This document shows positions 8,530 through 17,382 of a stretch of DNA of 45,308 bases, piece after piece (the stretch's first letter is position 1; each line of letters opens with the position of its first letter). The position numbers were made by a program, and so were the translations under genes. The stretch comes from Pseudomonadota bacterium (GTDB lineage Bacteria > Pseudomonadota > Gammaproteobacteria > JAKAQQ01), in NCBI GenBank assembly GCA_021828045.1, contig JAKATI010000004.1, positions 1 through 45,308 of the forward strand. Direction: 5' to 3'. The notes under the pieces were generated by a model. That model did not search any database. It saw only the letters and a list, made by a program, of their open reading frames with translations, and was not told where the DNA came from.

Positions 8530-9258
8530 TCAATCCGGGGCCAAGATCTCGCGCCGAAGGGCCGGGGCCAGGCGCCGGCTGACCGGAATCCGCGCCGGAT
8601 GGTCCAGCAACTCAACGAAACGGTCGCCGGACGGCTCGTGCACCAAGCGACGGATCCTGTTTCGGGCGACCAGGAACTGCCGGTGGACCCTGACGAAACG
8701 GTCTGCGAATTCCTGCTCGAGCACGATCAGGGGCTCGTTCAAGAGAAGCTGGCCCTGCGCGTGGACAGCCCGCACGTATTTATCCTGGGCCTCAAAATAA
8801 AACACCATTCCGACCGCCACCATGCGGAGCTCGCCGCTCGACCGCGAGACGATCCATCGGCGCTTCGCCCCTTCGGGGGGGGGGGCTATGCGCGGCCAAC
8901 CCCGCTCAATCCGTTCCATCGTCGCTGTGAGTTGCTCAAGGCGGATGGGCTTCACGAGATAGCCCACGGCCCCGACCTCGAACGCCTGGATTGCAAAGTG
9001 GTCGTAGGCGGTCGTGAAAATGACACGCGGTGCCTCAACGTCCAAGGCAGCCAGATGCCTCACCACCTCGATCCCATCCATCCCGGGCATCCGGATATCC
9101 AGAAAAACCAGATCGACCGGTCGGTCCTGCAATCGAAGCAGGGCTTCCCGACCGTCACAGGCCTCGGCAATCTCCGCTCCGGGCAGAACCACCTCAAGCA
9201 GTCCCCGGAGACGTACCCGGGCCAGAGCTTCGTCGTCTGCGACGAGAACTTGCGTCAC
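8530..9258 (-). CDS. LytTR-family response regulator (AlgR-like)
   Basis: This is a 242-residue DNA-binding response regulator. The receiver domain (about 1-120) has the acidic pocket D8-D9, phosphoacceptor D54 in FLDIRMPGMDG, and the conserved Lys in GYLVKP. The C-terminal part (about 135-240) is a LytTR DNA-binding domain, including FYFEAQDKYV and FVRVHRQFLVARNRI. Partner, fold and genetic context match AlgR of pseudomonads. The interdomain linker is encoded by a run of eleven C on the coding strand (8875-8885), giving Ala-Pro-Pro-Pro; slippage there would shift the frame before the DNA-binding domain. It overlaps the upstream kinase gene by 4 bp. Confidence 0.93.
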   Translation of the reverse strand: MTQVLVADDEALARVRLRGLLEVVLPGAEIAEACDGREALLRLQDRPVDLVFLDIRMPGMDGIEVVRHLAALDVEAPRVIFTTAYDHFAIQAFEVGAVGYLVKPIRLEQLTATMERIERGWPRIAPPPEGAKRRWIVSRSSGELRMVAVGMVFYFEAQDKYVRAVHAQGQLLLNEPLIVLEQEFADRFVRVHRQFLVARNRIRRLVHEPSGDRFVELLDHPARIPVSRRLAPALRREILAPD

Positions 9259-10361
9259 GAACCGGCCACCCGCCCCCGTCTGGTCACATAAGGAAGATGC
9301 AGATGGATCCGGAACTGGCCATCGTCTCCGGCCTCGATCCGGACCGGATCCAGCGTGTCAGGGTAGGCCAGCGAAAGACGGCTTTCCAGGATGTCGAGCC
9401 CGAGCCCGTGCCCCCGGCCCGTACGCCGCTCTCCGGACCTCGGATTGCTGATCAAAAGTTCCACGTGGCCTCCCGACAACTGTCCCCTGATTTCGATGCG
9501 CCCACCGCCCGCCCTGCCCTCAATCCCATGATAAACCGCATTTTCCACGATGGGCTGGAGAAGGAGGCGAGGGACTTCGGCATCGGCGGGGAGGGTCTGT
9601 GTTTCCCAGACGACCTCAAGCCGGTCGCCGAGCCGGATCTGCTCCAAGGCCAGGTAGCGCTTCGCCCAATCGAGTTCCTGCCCCAGTGTGGAACGGGATG
9701 AGGGGTCCTGAAGCACGGCGCGAAACAGGTCGGACAGGTCGAGCAGTGCTTGCTCGGCCGCATCCGGCGCCGCCCGGACCAGTGCGATGATGGAGTTCAG
9801 CGTATTGAACAGAAAGTGTGGGCGCAGGCGTGACTCCAGCGCTTCGAGACGGACCTCCGCCTCGGCCTGGACCTGGCTCCGCCAGCGACCGAGCACGTAA
9901 AGATGCCGCAAGACCAGGAGATCGATGATGGCGGCGGCCAGCGTGCTACGCCAGAGAAACCCCTGGAGCGGCTCCGCAGGGAGCGGCCACAGCACCTCGA
10001 CCCCCCAGCCGATCCCGATTGCGGTTGCGAGCAGGAGGGTATAGGACAAGAGCAGGGCAGCCGATTGCGGAAGAGGGGGTGCCCAGCGTCGAAGTCCGCA
10101 GAGCAGCCCGGCACCCGTCAGGGTGATCCACTGCACATAAAGCGAGATCCATCCCCAGCCAACCCAGAAGGCGCCCACCCATTCCGACTGGACCAGTGTG
10201 AGGACCAGGGCCACGAACTCGGCCATGAGGATCAGGCTCAGCGTGGAGGTCCCCGAACAGACTGCGGGCAGGAAACTCCAAGATGCGTGGCTGGCGGGTT
10301 GCCGCCCAGCTTTCTTGCGCGCCCCAGCCTCAGGCCCGGCCCTTGTTCTCGAAAAGGGCAC
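9255..10361 (-). CDS. LytS/AlgZ-type sensor histidine kinase
   Basis: This 368-residue membrane kinase is the probable partner of the downstream LytTR regulator. Several hydrophobic segments fill about residues 40-165. The His_kinase domain motif LRPHFLFNTLNSI carries the phosphorylatable His. A HATPase domain follows, with PRLLLQPIVENAVYHGI (N box) and GHGLGLDILESRL (G box). The N-terminal SFLPAVCSG segment resembles AlgZ/FimS proteins. The start is a GTG at 10361, overlapping the upstream oxidoreductase gene by 32 bp; this start is uncertain. The signal sensed is unknown. Confidence 0.9.
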   Translation of the reverse strand: MPFSRTRAGPEAGARKKAGRQPASHASWSFLPAVCSGTSTLSLILMAEFVALVLTLVQSEWVGAFWVGWGWISLYVQWITLTGAGLLCGLRRWAPPLPQSAALLLSYTLLLATAIGIGWGVEVLWPLPAEPLQGFLWRSTLAAAIIDLLVLRHLYVLGRWRSQVQAEAEVRLEALESRLRPHFLFNTLNSIIALVRAAPDAAEQALLDLSDLFRAVLQDPSSRSTLGQELDWAKRYLALEQIRLGDRLEVVWETQTLPADAEVPRLLLQPIVENAVYHGIEGRAGGGRIEIRGQLSGGHVELLISNPRSGERRTGRGHGLGLDILESRLSLAYPDTLDPVRIEAGDDGQFRIHLHLPYVTRRGRVAGS

Positions 10362-11223
10362 GCTTGAGCTCGAAAAGGGCCGACAGGTCTTGCTCCGAGC
10401 GATCCGGCAGCCGGTCGTAATGATGGAGAGTCATTTCCACAAGGGGAAGCTGAACGCCCTGCCGTGCGGCCATGTCACGGCAGATGCGCAGGTCTTTGGC
10501 GTGAAGCGCCATCTTGAAACCCAGCGGGTAGTTTCGTTCCGCCATGCGCGGACCCCGACGGCTGAGAAACCAGCTCGCCGCCGCCCCCTGGGACAATGCG
10601 GCAATCAGTTCCGGGAGCGGCAGCTTTTCGCAGGCGGCGAAGGCCAGCGCCTCGGAAACAGCCTGGTTGATCCCTGCCAGCATCAGCTGGTTGACTGCCT
10701 TGGCTGCCTGCCCCTGTCCGGTTGGCCCCAGGTGGGTGACCCGGGACCCAAGCGTTTCGAGGAGTGGTCGGGCATGCTCGACGATTTCCGCCTCGCCTCC
10801 CACAAGGAGGGTCAACGTGCCTGCAGCCGCGCCCTCGGTCCCCCCGGAGACCGGGCAGTCCAGGAAAGAGACCCCCCGGGCCTGGAGTCTCGACGCTGCA
10901 CTACGCGCCGTTTCCGGGGCTGTCGTGGAACAATCAATCACGGTCTGGCCGGAATCGAGGTGCGGGAGTAGGCGGTCCACCAGCTCCAGCACATCGGCAT
11001 CCCGACTGACACACAGGATGATCACGGGAGCAGCGCGAGCGGCTTCGGCCAAGGTTGTGAAGACCCGCGCCCCCTGCTCCCGACCCCACACCTCGGCGCG
11101 TTCCGGGCTGCGGTTCCAGGCTCCGGCGAGACGGCCAGCCCGGGCGAGGGTGGCGGCCATGGGCCCGCCCATGGCACCCAACCCGATGAAACTGGCCTCG
11201 TGGAATGCCCCGGGTTCGGTCAT
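10330..11223 (-). CDS. NAD(P)-dependent beta-hydroxyacid dehydrogenase (HIBADH family)
   Basis: This 297-residue oxidoreductase belongs to the 3-hydroxyisobutyrate dehydrogenase / tartronate semialdehyde reductase family. Motifs in order are the Rossmann dinucleotide site FIGLGAMGGPMA, the substrate loop DCPVSGGTEGA, and the catalytic-Lys helix GQAAKAVNQLMLAG. The precise substrate cannot be set from sequence; glyoxylate/succinic-semialdehyde reductases are also in this family. In pseudomonads argH sits upstream of algZ; here this enzyme takes that place. The 4-bp overlap with speA suggests one transcript from speA through hemY, or at least read-through. Confidence 0.88.
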   Translation of the reverse strand: MTEPGAFHEASFIGLGAMGGPMAATLARAGRLAGAWNRSPERAEVWGREQGARVFTTLAEAARAAPVIILCVSRDADVLELVDRLLPHLDSGQTVIDCSTTAPETARSAASRLQARGVSFLDCPVSGGTEGAAAGTLTLLVGGEAEIVEHARPLLETLGSRVTHLGPTGQGQAAKAVNQLMLAGINQAVSEALAFAACEKLPLPELIAALSQGAAASWFLSRRGPRMAERNYPLGFKMALHAKDLRICRDMAARQGVQLPLVEMTLHHYDRLPDRSEQDLSALFELKRALFENKGRA

Positions 11224-13145
11224 GGTGGCAGATCTCCCGTGAGATAGGTTGACCCCTCAAGAATATGCTTGAGTTCCGCCATGAGATTCTGGGCGCTTTC
11301 CCGTGGACAGTCGGCCTGCACCAGCTTGTCGGCAACCTGCCGTTCGATCTCGGATCCCTCGACGTGGACATGATGCAGAAGATCACGGGCAGAATCCCCC
11401 CGGTGGCGGGCTGTGACCCGAAAACCGGCCTCTGTGGATTCAATGACGGCCGAATCGGTGCCTCCGAACAGGTTATGCATGTCGCCGAGGATCTCCTGGT
11501 AGGCACCGAGCAGAAAAAACCCCAGCCAGGGAGGGGGTTGCCCGTTGCTCTCAGGAACTGGAAGGCTTGGCATCAGGCAGTCGGGACCGACATACCGGTC
11601 AATCCGGCCATCGGAATCGCAGGTCAGATCATAGAGCCGGACCCGGCGGGTGGCAGGCTGGTCATGTCCGGTAAGTGGCACGATCGGGAAGACTTGATCG
11701 AGCGCCCAGATATCGGGCATGGACTGGAAGATCGAGAGGTTGCAGAACATCTTGCCGGCCAGGCGTTCCTCGAGTTCGGCGTATAAATCGGATACTCCAG
11801 CCTGGATGGAAGGTGTCCAACGCCGCTCCACCTGGCGCAGGATCAACTGGAACAGGCGTTCGGCCTCGGCCCGGCCTTCCAGCCCGATCTCCCCTCGGCT
11901 GAAACGGGCATGCACCTCGGACAGCCAGTAGACAGCTTCTTGATAGGCCTCCTGCGGCGTCTGGACCGCCTCCTGTCCGTAGAGTGACCAGAGTTCTCCG
12001 AGTGCCCAGTCGGGATGGGCCGACCGGGTGGGCCGGGTCTCGGAGATCGGTGGCTCGGTTTCGATGACATCCGTGACCAAGAGTGCGTGGTGGGCACTCA
12101 GGGCACGACCCGACTCGGACAGGAGATCAGGCTCTGAACACCCAGCCGCCTGGGCAGCCTCCTTGAATGTACGCACGATCACCTCGGCGTACTGTCCGAT
12201 CGAGTAGTTCATCGAACAGTCGCCACGCGAGCGGGTTCCATCGTAATCCACCGCCAGCCCCCCCCCGACGTCCACCGTACCCAGCGCCATGCCGCGCTGC
12301 CTGAGCTCGGCCCAGATGCGTCCAGCCTCCCGCAAGGCTCCCTGGATATCGCGCAGGTTGGCGATCTGGGAACCCATGTGGAAATGCAAAAGCTCGAGCC
12401 TGCCCCGCAACTCCGACTGTTCGAGCCGATCGATGGTCTCGATCAGTTCTGGAACGGTGAATCCAAACTTGGACTTGGCTCCACCTGTATTCTGCCATTT
12501 GCCCCCGGCAATGCTGGCCAGGCGAACCCGGATACCGAGTTGCGGAATGATGCCGAGAGCGCGGGATTCCTCGAGAATGCGTTCGAGTTCCGTCGGTTTC
12601 TCAAGCACGAGATAGACCCGGTGTCCGAGCCGGGTCGCCAGAAGTGCAAGACGGATGTAGTCCCGATCCTTGTATCCGTTGGCCACGATCGTCCCCCCCG
12701 GGGGGGCCAAGGCCAAGGCCATGACGAGCTCCGGTTTGCTGCCTGCCTCGAGGCCGATACCGGAACCGGCCGTACCGACCAGGGCCTCAACCACCGCCCG
12801 CTCCTGGTTGACCTTGATGGGGTAGATCGGGAGGTACTGGCCAGTGTAGCCCTCCCGGCCGCGCGCCCGTTCAAAAGCCAGGACCAGCTGCCCAAGACGC
12901 TGCTGCAGGATCTCCGGGAAGCGCAACAGGATGGGGAGGCGGTGCCCCAAGGCCAAAAGCTGCTCCGTGATCCCGGCCAGATCCAGGCTCCGGGTCCCCT
13001 TGGGATCAGGGCGTACGATACAATGTCCCCTTCCATCGATATCGAAGAAGCCCCCCCCCCAACGGGGCAGTCCATAGCGGGATCGTGCCGGGGTACCCAT
13101 GGTCGTTGACAGGAGAGGATCGGGGGTGGTTGTTTCAACCGGCAT
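11220..13145 (-). CDS. speA: Biosynthetic arginine decarboxylase
   Basis: SpeA converts arginine to agmatine, the first step of an arginine-derived polyamine route. The protein (641 residues from this start) shows the PLP-dependent family motifs: GLPRWGGGFFDID near the N-terminus, PIKVNQERAVVEAL with the PLP-binding Lys, NGYKDRDYIRLAL, LLHFHMGSQIAN and DVGGGLAVDYDGT. Starts are possible at 13145 (chosen) and 13100. The WGGG codons form a run of ten G on the coding strand (13051-13060), and DVGGG forms a run of nine. It is divergent from speE with only 34 bp between the chosen start codons. No agmatinase or agmatine deiminase gene is seen in the window. Confidence 0.95.
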   Translation of the reverse strand: MPVETTTPDPLLSTTMGTPARSRYGLPRWGGGFFDIDGRGHCIVRPDPKGTRSLDLAGITEQLLALGHRLPILLRFPEILQQRLGQLVLAFERARGREGYTGQYLPIYPIKVNQERAVVEALVGTAGSGIGLEAGSKPELVMALALAPPGGTIVANGYKDRDYIRLALLATRLGHRVYLVLEKPTELERILEESRALGIIPQLGIRVRLASIAGGKWQNTGGAKSKFGFTVPELIETIDRLEQSELRGRLELLHFHMGSQIANLRDIQGALREAGRIWAELRQRGMALGTVDVGGGLAVDYDGTRSRGDCSMNYSIGQYAEVIVRTFKEAAQAAGCSEPDLLSESGRALSAHHALLVTDVIETEPPISETRPTRSAHPDWALGELWSLYGQEAVQTPQEAYQEAVYWLSEVHARFSRGEIGLEGRAEAERLFQLILRQVERRWTPSIQAGVSDLYAELEERLAGKMFCNLSIFQSMPDIWALDQVFPIVPLTGHDQPATRRVRLYDLTCDSDGRIDRYVGPDCLMPSLPVPESNGQPPPWLGFFLLGAYQEILGDMHNLFGGTDSAVIESTEAGFRVTARHRGDSARDLLHHVHVEGSEIERQVADKLVQADCPRESAQNLMAELKHILEGSTYLTGDLPP

Positions 13146-13179
13146 GACGGTCCGCTTTTCGACAGGTGAAGGTACCCAT

Positions 13180-14025
13180 ATGATGGATGATACCCAATGG
13201 TTTGTGGAACCGGCTCCCGGAGCCGGATGCTCGATCGGGCTCCGGGTCCGCAAGCGGCTGGCCCGTGTCGAAAGCCCCTACCAGACGATTGAGATCTTTG
13301 AAACAGAGGATTTCGGCCATCTCATGGCCATCGACGGTTGCATCATGCTGACCGAGCGAGATCACTTCATCTACCATGAGATGCTGGTCCATCCGGCGCT
13401 CCTGACCCATCCCCTGCCCAGACGAGTCGTGATCGTAGGCGGTGGCGATTGCGGAACCCTGACGGAAGTGCTCAAGCACCCGGAGGTCGAGTCCGCGGTA
13501 CAGGTCGAGATCGACCAAGCCGTCACGGCACTCGCCCGGCGCCACTTCTCTGAGCTGGCCCGGGCGGGAGACGATCCGCGTGCCGTCCTGCACTATGAGG
13601 ATGCCCTGCGCTGGATCGAGCGGGCTCCACCGGCCAGTATCGACGTTCTCTGTATTGACAGCACCGATCCGGTCGGTCCGGCCAAGGGGCTCTTTGAAAG
13701 CGAGTTCTACAGAACCTGCCGCAGCCGTCTCAAACCGGACGGGATCCTCGCGCTGCAGAGCGAGTCCCCTTTCCTCTACCCGGATCTCGTGAAACAGATC
13801 CACGGACGACTCGCTCAGGCCGGCTTCCGGGAACGCCTGCTTCTTCCCTTCTCGCAGCCCACCTATCCCTCCGGAGTCTGGTCGGTCAGCCTCGCCTCCT
13901 CAACCACTCCACTCAATCGCTTCCGCTCGCCCGACACCCTCACTCCGCCGCCTCGCTACTATTCAAGCGCACTGCACCGCGGCCTCGTTGACGGCCTCCC
14001 CACGCTCTTCCAGCAGCTTCTCTGA
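13180..14025 (+). CDS. speE: Spermidine synthase (polyamine aminopropyltransferase)
   Basis: SpeE transfers an aminopropyl group from decarboxylated SAM to putrescine. The 281-residue protein has the expected blocks: YQTIEIFETEDFGHLMAIDG, the SAM-type site VIVGGGDCGTL (usually GGGDGG, so a Cys replaces a Gly), the acidic VEIDQAV, and the catalytic DSTDPVGPA. The ATG at 13180 follows AGGTGAAGG, a good ribosome binding site; ATG at 13183 is equivalent. It is divergent from speA, and together they cover two steps of polyamine synthesis. The C-terminus meets the convergent DUF4124 gene with 1 bp between them. Confidence 0.95.
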   Translation: MMDDTQWFVEPAPGAGCSIGLRVRKRLARVESPYQTIEIFETEDFGHLMAIDGCIMLTERDHFIYHEMLVHPALLTHPLPRRVVIVGGGDCGTLTEVLKHPEVESAVQVEIDQAVTALARRHFSELARAGDDPRAVLHYEDALRWIERAPPASIDVLCIDSTDPVGPAKGLFESEFYRTCRSRLKPDGILALQSESPFLYPDLVKQIHGRLAQAGFRERLLLPFSQPTYPSGVWSVSLASSTTPLNRFRSPDTLTPPPRYYSSALHRGLVDGLPTLFQQLL

Positions 14026-14026
14026 G

Positions 14027-14882
<856 letters not shown>

Positions 14883-14943
14883 TCAAACGCGTTAAACTAT
14901 ATACCCTTCATGCTTTCGTGCCCGACAGGACCGGAGAAAGAAG

Positions 14944-15234
14944 ATGGCTACGCTTTCAGACTCGCTCGACTCGGTATTGTGCAAGATCCGGCAGGCCCTC
15001 CCCGATGATCTCGAGGACCTGGGTCGGGACCTCAGGAAGAACCTGAGGGCCCGCATGAACGGTGCCTTGAGCCGCCTGGATCTGGTGACGCGCGAGGAAT
15101 TTGAGGCCCAGCGCGAACTGGCCACGCGTCTGTCGGAACGGATCGAGGCACTCACCGCCCGACTCGAGGAGATGGGTGGCCGCGATAAGTCCGAGACAGG
15201 AGAGGCCCCCTCCCGCAAGACGCCTCGCCACTGA
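14944..15234 (+). CDS. ubiK: Ubiquinone biosynthesis accessory factor UbiK (YqiC/BMFP family)
   Basis: This 96-residue, highly charged helical protein has the UbiK pattern: an amphipathic N-terminal helix (LSDSLDSVLCKIRQALP) and a C-terminal coiled coil beginning at LDLVTREEFEAQRELATRL and running through ERIEALTARLEEM. UbiK binds UbiJ and helps assemble the soluble ubiquinone hydroxylase complex. GGAGAAAGAAG immediately precedes the ATG. It is divergent from the P-II gene, as often seen in gammaproteobacteria. The window also contains ubiA, at 21.8 kb. Confidence 0.88.
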   Translation: MATLSDSLDSVLCKIRQALPDDLEDLGRDLRKNLRARMNGALSRLDLVTREEFEAQRELATRLSERIEALTARLEEMGGRDKSETGEAPSRKTPRH

Positions 15235-15258
15235 TTCCGAGGCGATTACTTCCCGGGA

Positions 15259-15816
15259 TCAGGGCTTGGGTGGTGCCAAGGGGTGCTGGGCCAGTACCCA
15301 GCGGGCCAAGGTTTCGGCTTGGGCCAAAGACAGTTGGGGATGGGCCGGCATGGCGATCCCCCCGGTCCACGGATTCCAGTAACCCACCCCTCCCTTGATG
15401 ATCTTGTGGGCCAGTTTCACAACGGCCGCCGCAACCTGCCCACGGAAGCGGTAGGCCACCCAGGCATAGGCCGGCCCCACCACTTTGCTATCGATGGCAT
15501 GACAGGCGAAACAGCCCTGGGCTGTCATGAAATGCCTGATCTCGGCCGGTGTCTTGAGAGCCGGGCCCTGGACAGTTGCCATCATAGGCGTCGCGGCGCC
15601 CTCCCCCGAAACGGATTTTGATTCCAGGCCGACCTGGCCCACTGGCCGCAGCCGCAGGTAGGCCTGCCGCTCGGCCAGGCGGGAAGACCCAAAACTTTCA
15701 TCACGGGACCGGATGGCAAGCCCATTCGCCAGGAAAATCAGGAGGACCGCAGTAACGAGCAGCGCCAGCAGGAAGATGGAAAAGGTCTGGATGAATTTTC
15801 GGTCTTGAAGATCCAT
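15259..15816 (-). CDS. Membrane-anchored monohaem cytochrome c
   Basis: This 185-residue protein has an uncleaved-looking N-terminal membrane helix (FSIFLLALLVTAVLLIFLAN) followed by a periplasmic class I cytochrome c domain. The haem site is CFACH in the block MTAQGCFACHAIDSKVVGPAY, and the distal Met ligand is probably in GGIAMPAHP, the c551/c5-like pattern. It could carry electrons between periplasmic donors and a terminal oxidase. The ATG at 15816 is preferred because the reading frame further upstream is antisense to the malic-enzyme gene. A TATAAT-like -10 on the minus strand (15856-15861) lies upstream. Confidence 0.88.
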   Translation of the reverse strand: MDLQDRKFIQTFSIFLLALLVTAVLLIFLANGLAIRSRDESFGSSRLAERQAYLRLRPVGQVGLESKSVSGEGAATPMMATVQGPALKTPAEIRHFMTAQGCFACHAIDSKVVGPAYAWVAYRFRGQVAAAVVKLAHKIIKGGVGYWNPWTGGIAMPAHPQLSLAQAETLARWVLAQHPLAPPKP

Positions 15817-16005
15817 GCCGGGCTCCACGGAGATTGATAGGGAATCGCAAGCAATATTATAGGGGCAGCCCATGGCCAGTGTTCTCGCCCGCCCGGGGGC
15901 TGTCCTCCGCACCCACCCCGAAGAGCGGTCGGAGCGGGAATCCGGAGACTTGGGGTTTATAGTAGTCTCTACCCTCCCTCTCACGACCACCCTACGATCC
16001 CACGC

Positions 16006-17307
16006 ATGCAGATCCCGGAAATCCTGCTTGTCGAATCCGAACATCGGCCAGGCAGCTTGGGCCGGATTCTCACCGCAATCGGAGAGTGCGGTGTCGTGAT
16101 CGATCACCTCACGGCCGTCCGTCGCCACCAAGACAGGACCACTTGGGAGATCACGATCGAGATTGATGAGGAAACCGGCCGGAGAGTCACCGAACGGCTG
16201 GCCGCCTTGCCGAACGCGCGGCTTGTCGGCAAATCGGACCGCGTCTTCGATCGGCACCGTGGTGGCAAGATCGAGATGGTCGCCAAGGTCCCGCTCGACT
16301 CTCTCCAGCAGTTGCGTGACCTCTACACCCCGGGAGTGGCCCGCGTTTGCCTGGCCATCCGAGACGATCCCGAAAAGATCCGGGAATGGACCAACTACGG
16401 CAATAGTGTCGGGATCGTCACAAACGGAACGGCCATCCTGGGACTGGGAGCGATCGGGGCCCAGGCCGGACTGCCTGTGATGGAAGGGAAATCCATGATC
16501 TACAGCCGGATGGTCGGCCTCTCGGGGATCCCGGTGCTGCTCCGCGAAACTGAACCGGGAAAAATTGTGGACACCATATTGGCCATCGAAGGGAGTTTCG
16601 CCGCGATCCATCTGGAAGACATTGCGGCACCCGCCTGCTTCACCGTGACCCGGGCTCTCGAACAGGCGCTCGACAAGCCGGTCCTCCATGATGACCAGGA
16701 CGGAACAGCGGTGGTTACGCTGGCGGCCCTTCTCACGGCCGTGCGCAAGACCGGGATCAATCTCCATGAGGCGGTCGTGGGCCAGGTGGGACTGGGCGCG
16801 GCCGGAATCGGGATCGCCCGTCTCATCCGCGACTTTGGTGTACGTGACCTGATCGGAACGGACCGCCGGCCAGAAGCCCGCAACGAGTTCGAGCAGCTCG
16901 GAGGGACCCTCGTCACCCTGGAGAAGCTGATGCACGACGCCTCAATCGTGATTGCAACCACCGGGGTCAAGGATCTCATTGCTCCTGCCTCCATCCAGCC
17001 GGGCCAGATCATTTTTGCCCTGTCCAATCCCGAGCCGGAAATCTCGGCCCGACACGCACTGGAAGCCGGTGCGGCCTTTGCCACCGATGGACGCAGTGTC
17101 AACAACGCCTTGGGCTTTCCCGGCCTCTTCCGGGGCGCGCTCGATGCCCGGGCCCGCAGGTTCACGCGGGAGATGCTGCTCGCAGCCTCCTACCGAATGG
17201 CTGAACTCGCGCCGGACGGGGAGATCCTTCCGGATGTGCTCGACCCTGCTACACACGCGGCCGTGGCCCACGCGGTCAGCCAAGCCGCCAACCGGAAATC
17301 TCCTTGA
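16006..17307 (+). CDS. Malic enzyme with N-terminal ACT domain
   Basis: This 433-residue enzyme oxidatively decarboxylates malate to pyruvate with NAD(P). Residues about 1-80 form an ACT domain (HRPGSLGRILTAIGECGVV), likely an amino-acid or other allosteric sensor. The catalytic part has LRDLYTPGVARVC (active-site Tyr), GKSMIYSRMVGLSGIPVLL, LEDIAAPACF (metal site), VLHDDQDGTAVVTLAAL, and the dinucleotide motif VGLGAAGIGIA. Cofactor preference is not clear from sequence. The TGA stop lies inside the FNR-type palindrome that precedes the cytochrome genes. A TATAGT -10-like hexamer lies at 15958-15963. Confidence 0.92.
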   Translation: MQIPEILLVESEHRPGSLGRILTAIGECGVVIDHLTAVRRHQDRTTWEITIEIDEETGRRVTERLAALPNARLVGKSDRVFDRHRGGKIEMVAKVPLDSLQQLRDLYTPGVARVCLAIRDDPEKIREWTNYGNSVGIVTNGTAILGLGAIGAQAGLPVMEGKSMIYSRMVGLSGIPVLLRETEPGKIVDTILAIEGSFAAIHLEDIAAPACFTVTRALEQALDKPVLHDDQDGTAVVTLAALLTAVRKTGINLHEAVVGQVGLGAAGIGIARLIRDFGVRDLIGTDRRPEARNEFEQLGGTLVTLEKLMHDASIVIATTGVKDLIAPASIQPGQIIFALSNPEPEISARHALEAGAAFATDGRSVNNALGFPGLFRGALDARARRFTREMLLAASYRMAELAPDGEILPDVLDPATHAAVAHAVSQAANRKSP

Positions 17308-17318
17308 CATAAGTCAAG
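17303..17318 (+). promoter_or_regulatory. FNR/FixK-type palindrome (CTTGACATAAGTCAAG)
   Basis: This is a perfect inverted repeat, CTTGAC-ATAA-GTCAAG, matching the TTGAC/T-N4-A/GTCAA boxes of the CRP/FNR family (FNR, ANR, DNR, FixK). Its centre is 17310.5. A -10-like TAACAT at 17340-17345 implies a start site near 17352, which puts the palindrome at -41.5, the class II activator position. The next gene is the dihaem cytochrome at 17383. Palindrome and spacing are seen directly; the regulator is inferred. Confidence 0.8.
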
Positions 17319-17339
17319 ACTCCAACTTCAAAAACAGGC

Positions 17340-17345
17340 TAACAT
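17340..17345 (+). promoter_or_regulatory. -10 element (TAACAT) of the c4 cytochrome / Cyc2-like unit
   Basis: TAACAT matches four of six positions of TATAAT and lies exactly where a -10 is expected for an FNR-type site centred at -41.5. No good -35 hexamer is present, as usual for class II activator-dependent promoters. The predicted leader is about 31 nt and ends with GGAGG before the ATG at 17383. Confidence 0.55.
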
Positions 17346-17382
17346 GGGGAAATCGGATGGCCCTGCTCCTTGGAGGTCACCC

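Noticed and set aside
15817..16935. Long N-terminal extension of the monohaem cytochrome frame
   Set aside because: The extra 370 or so codons are antisense to the malic enzyme. The membrane anchor at 15816 is a natural start.
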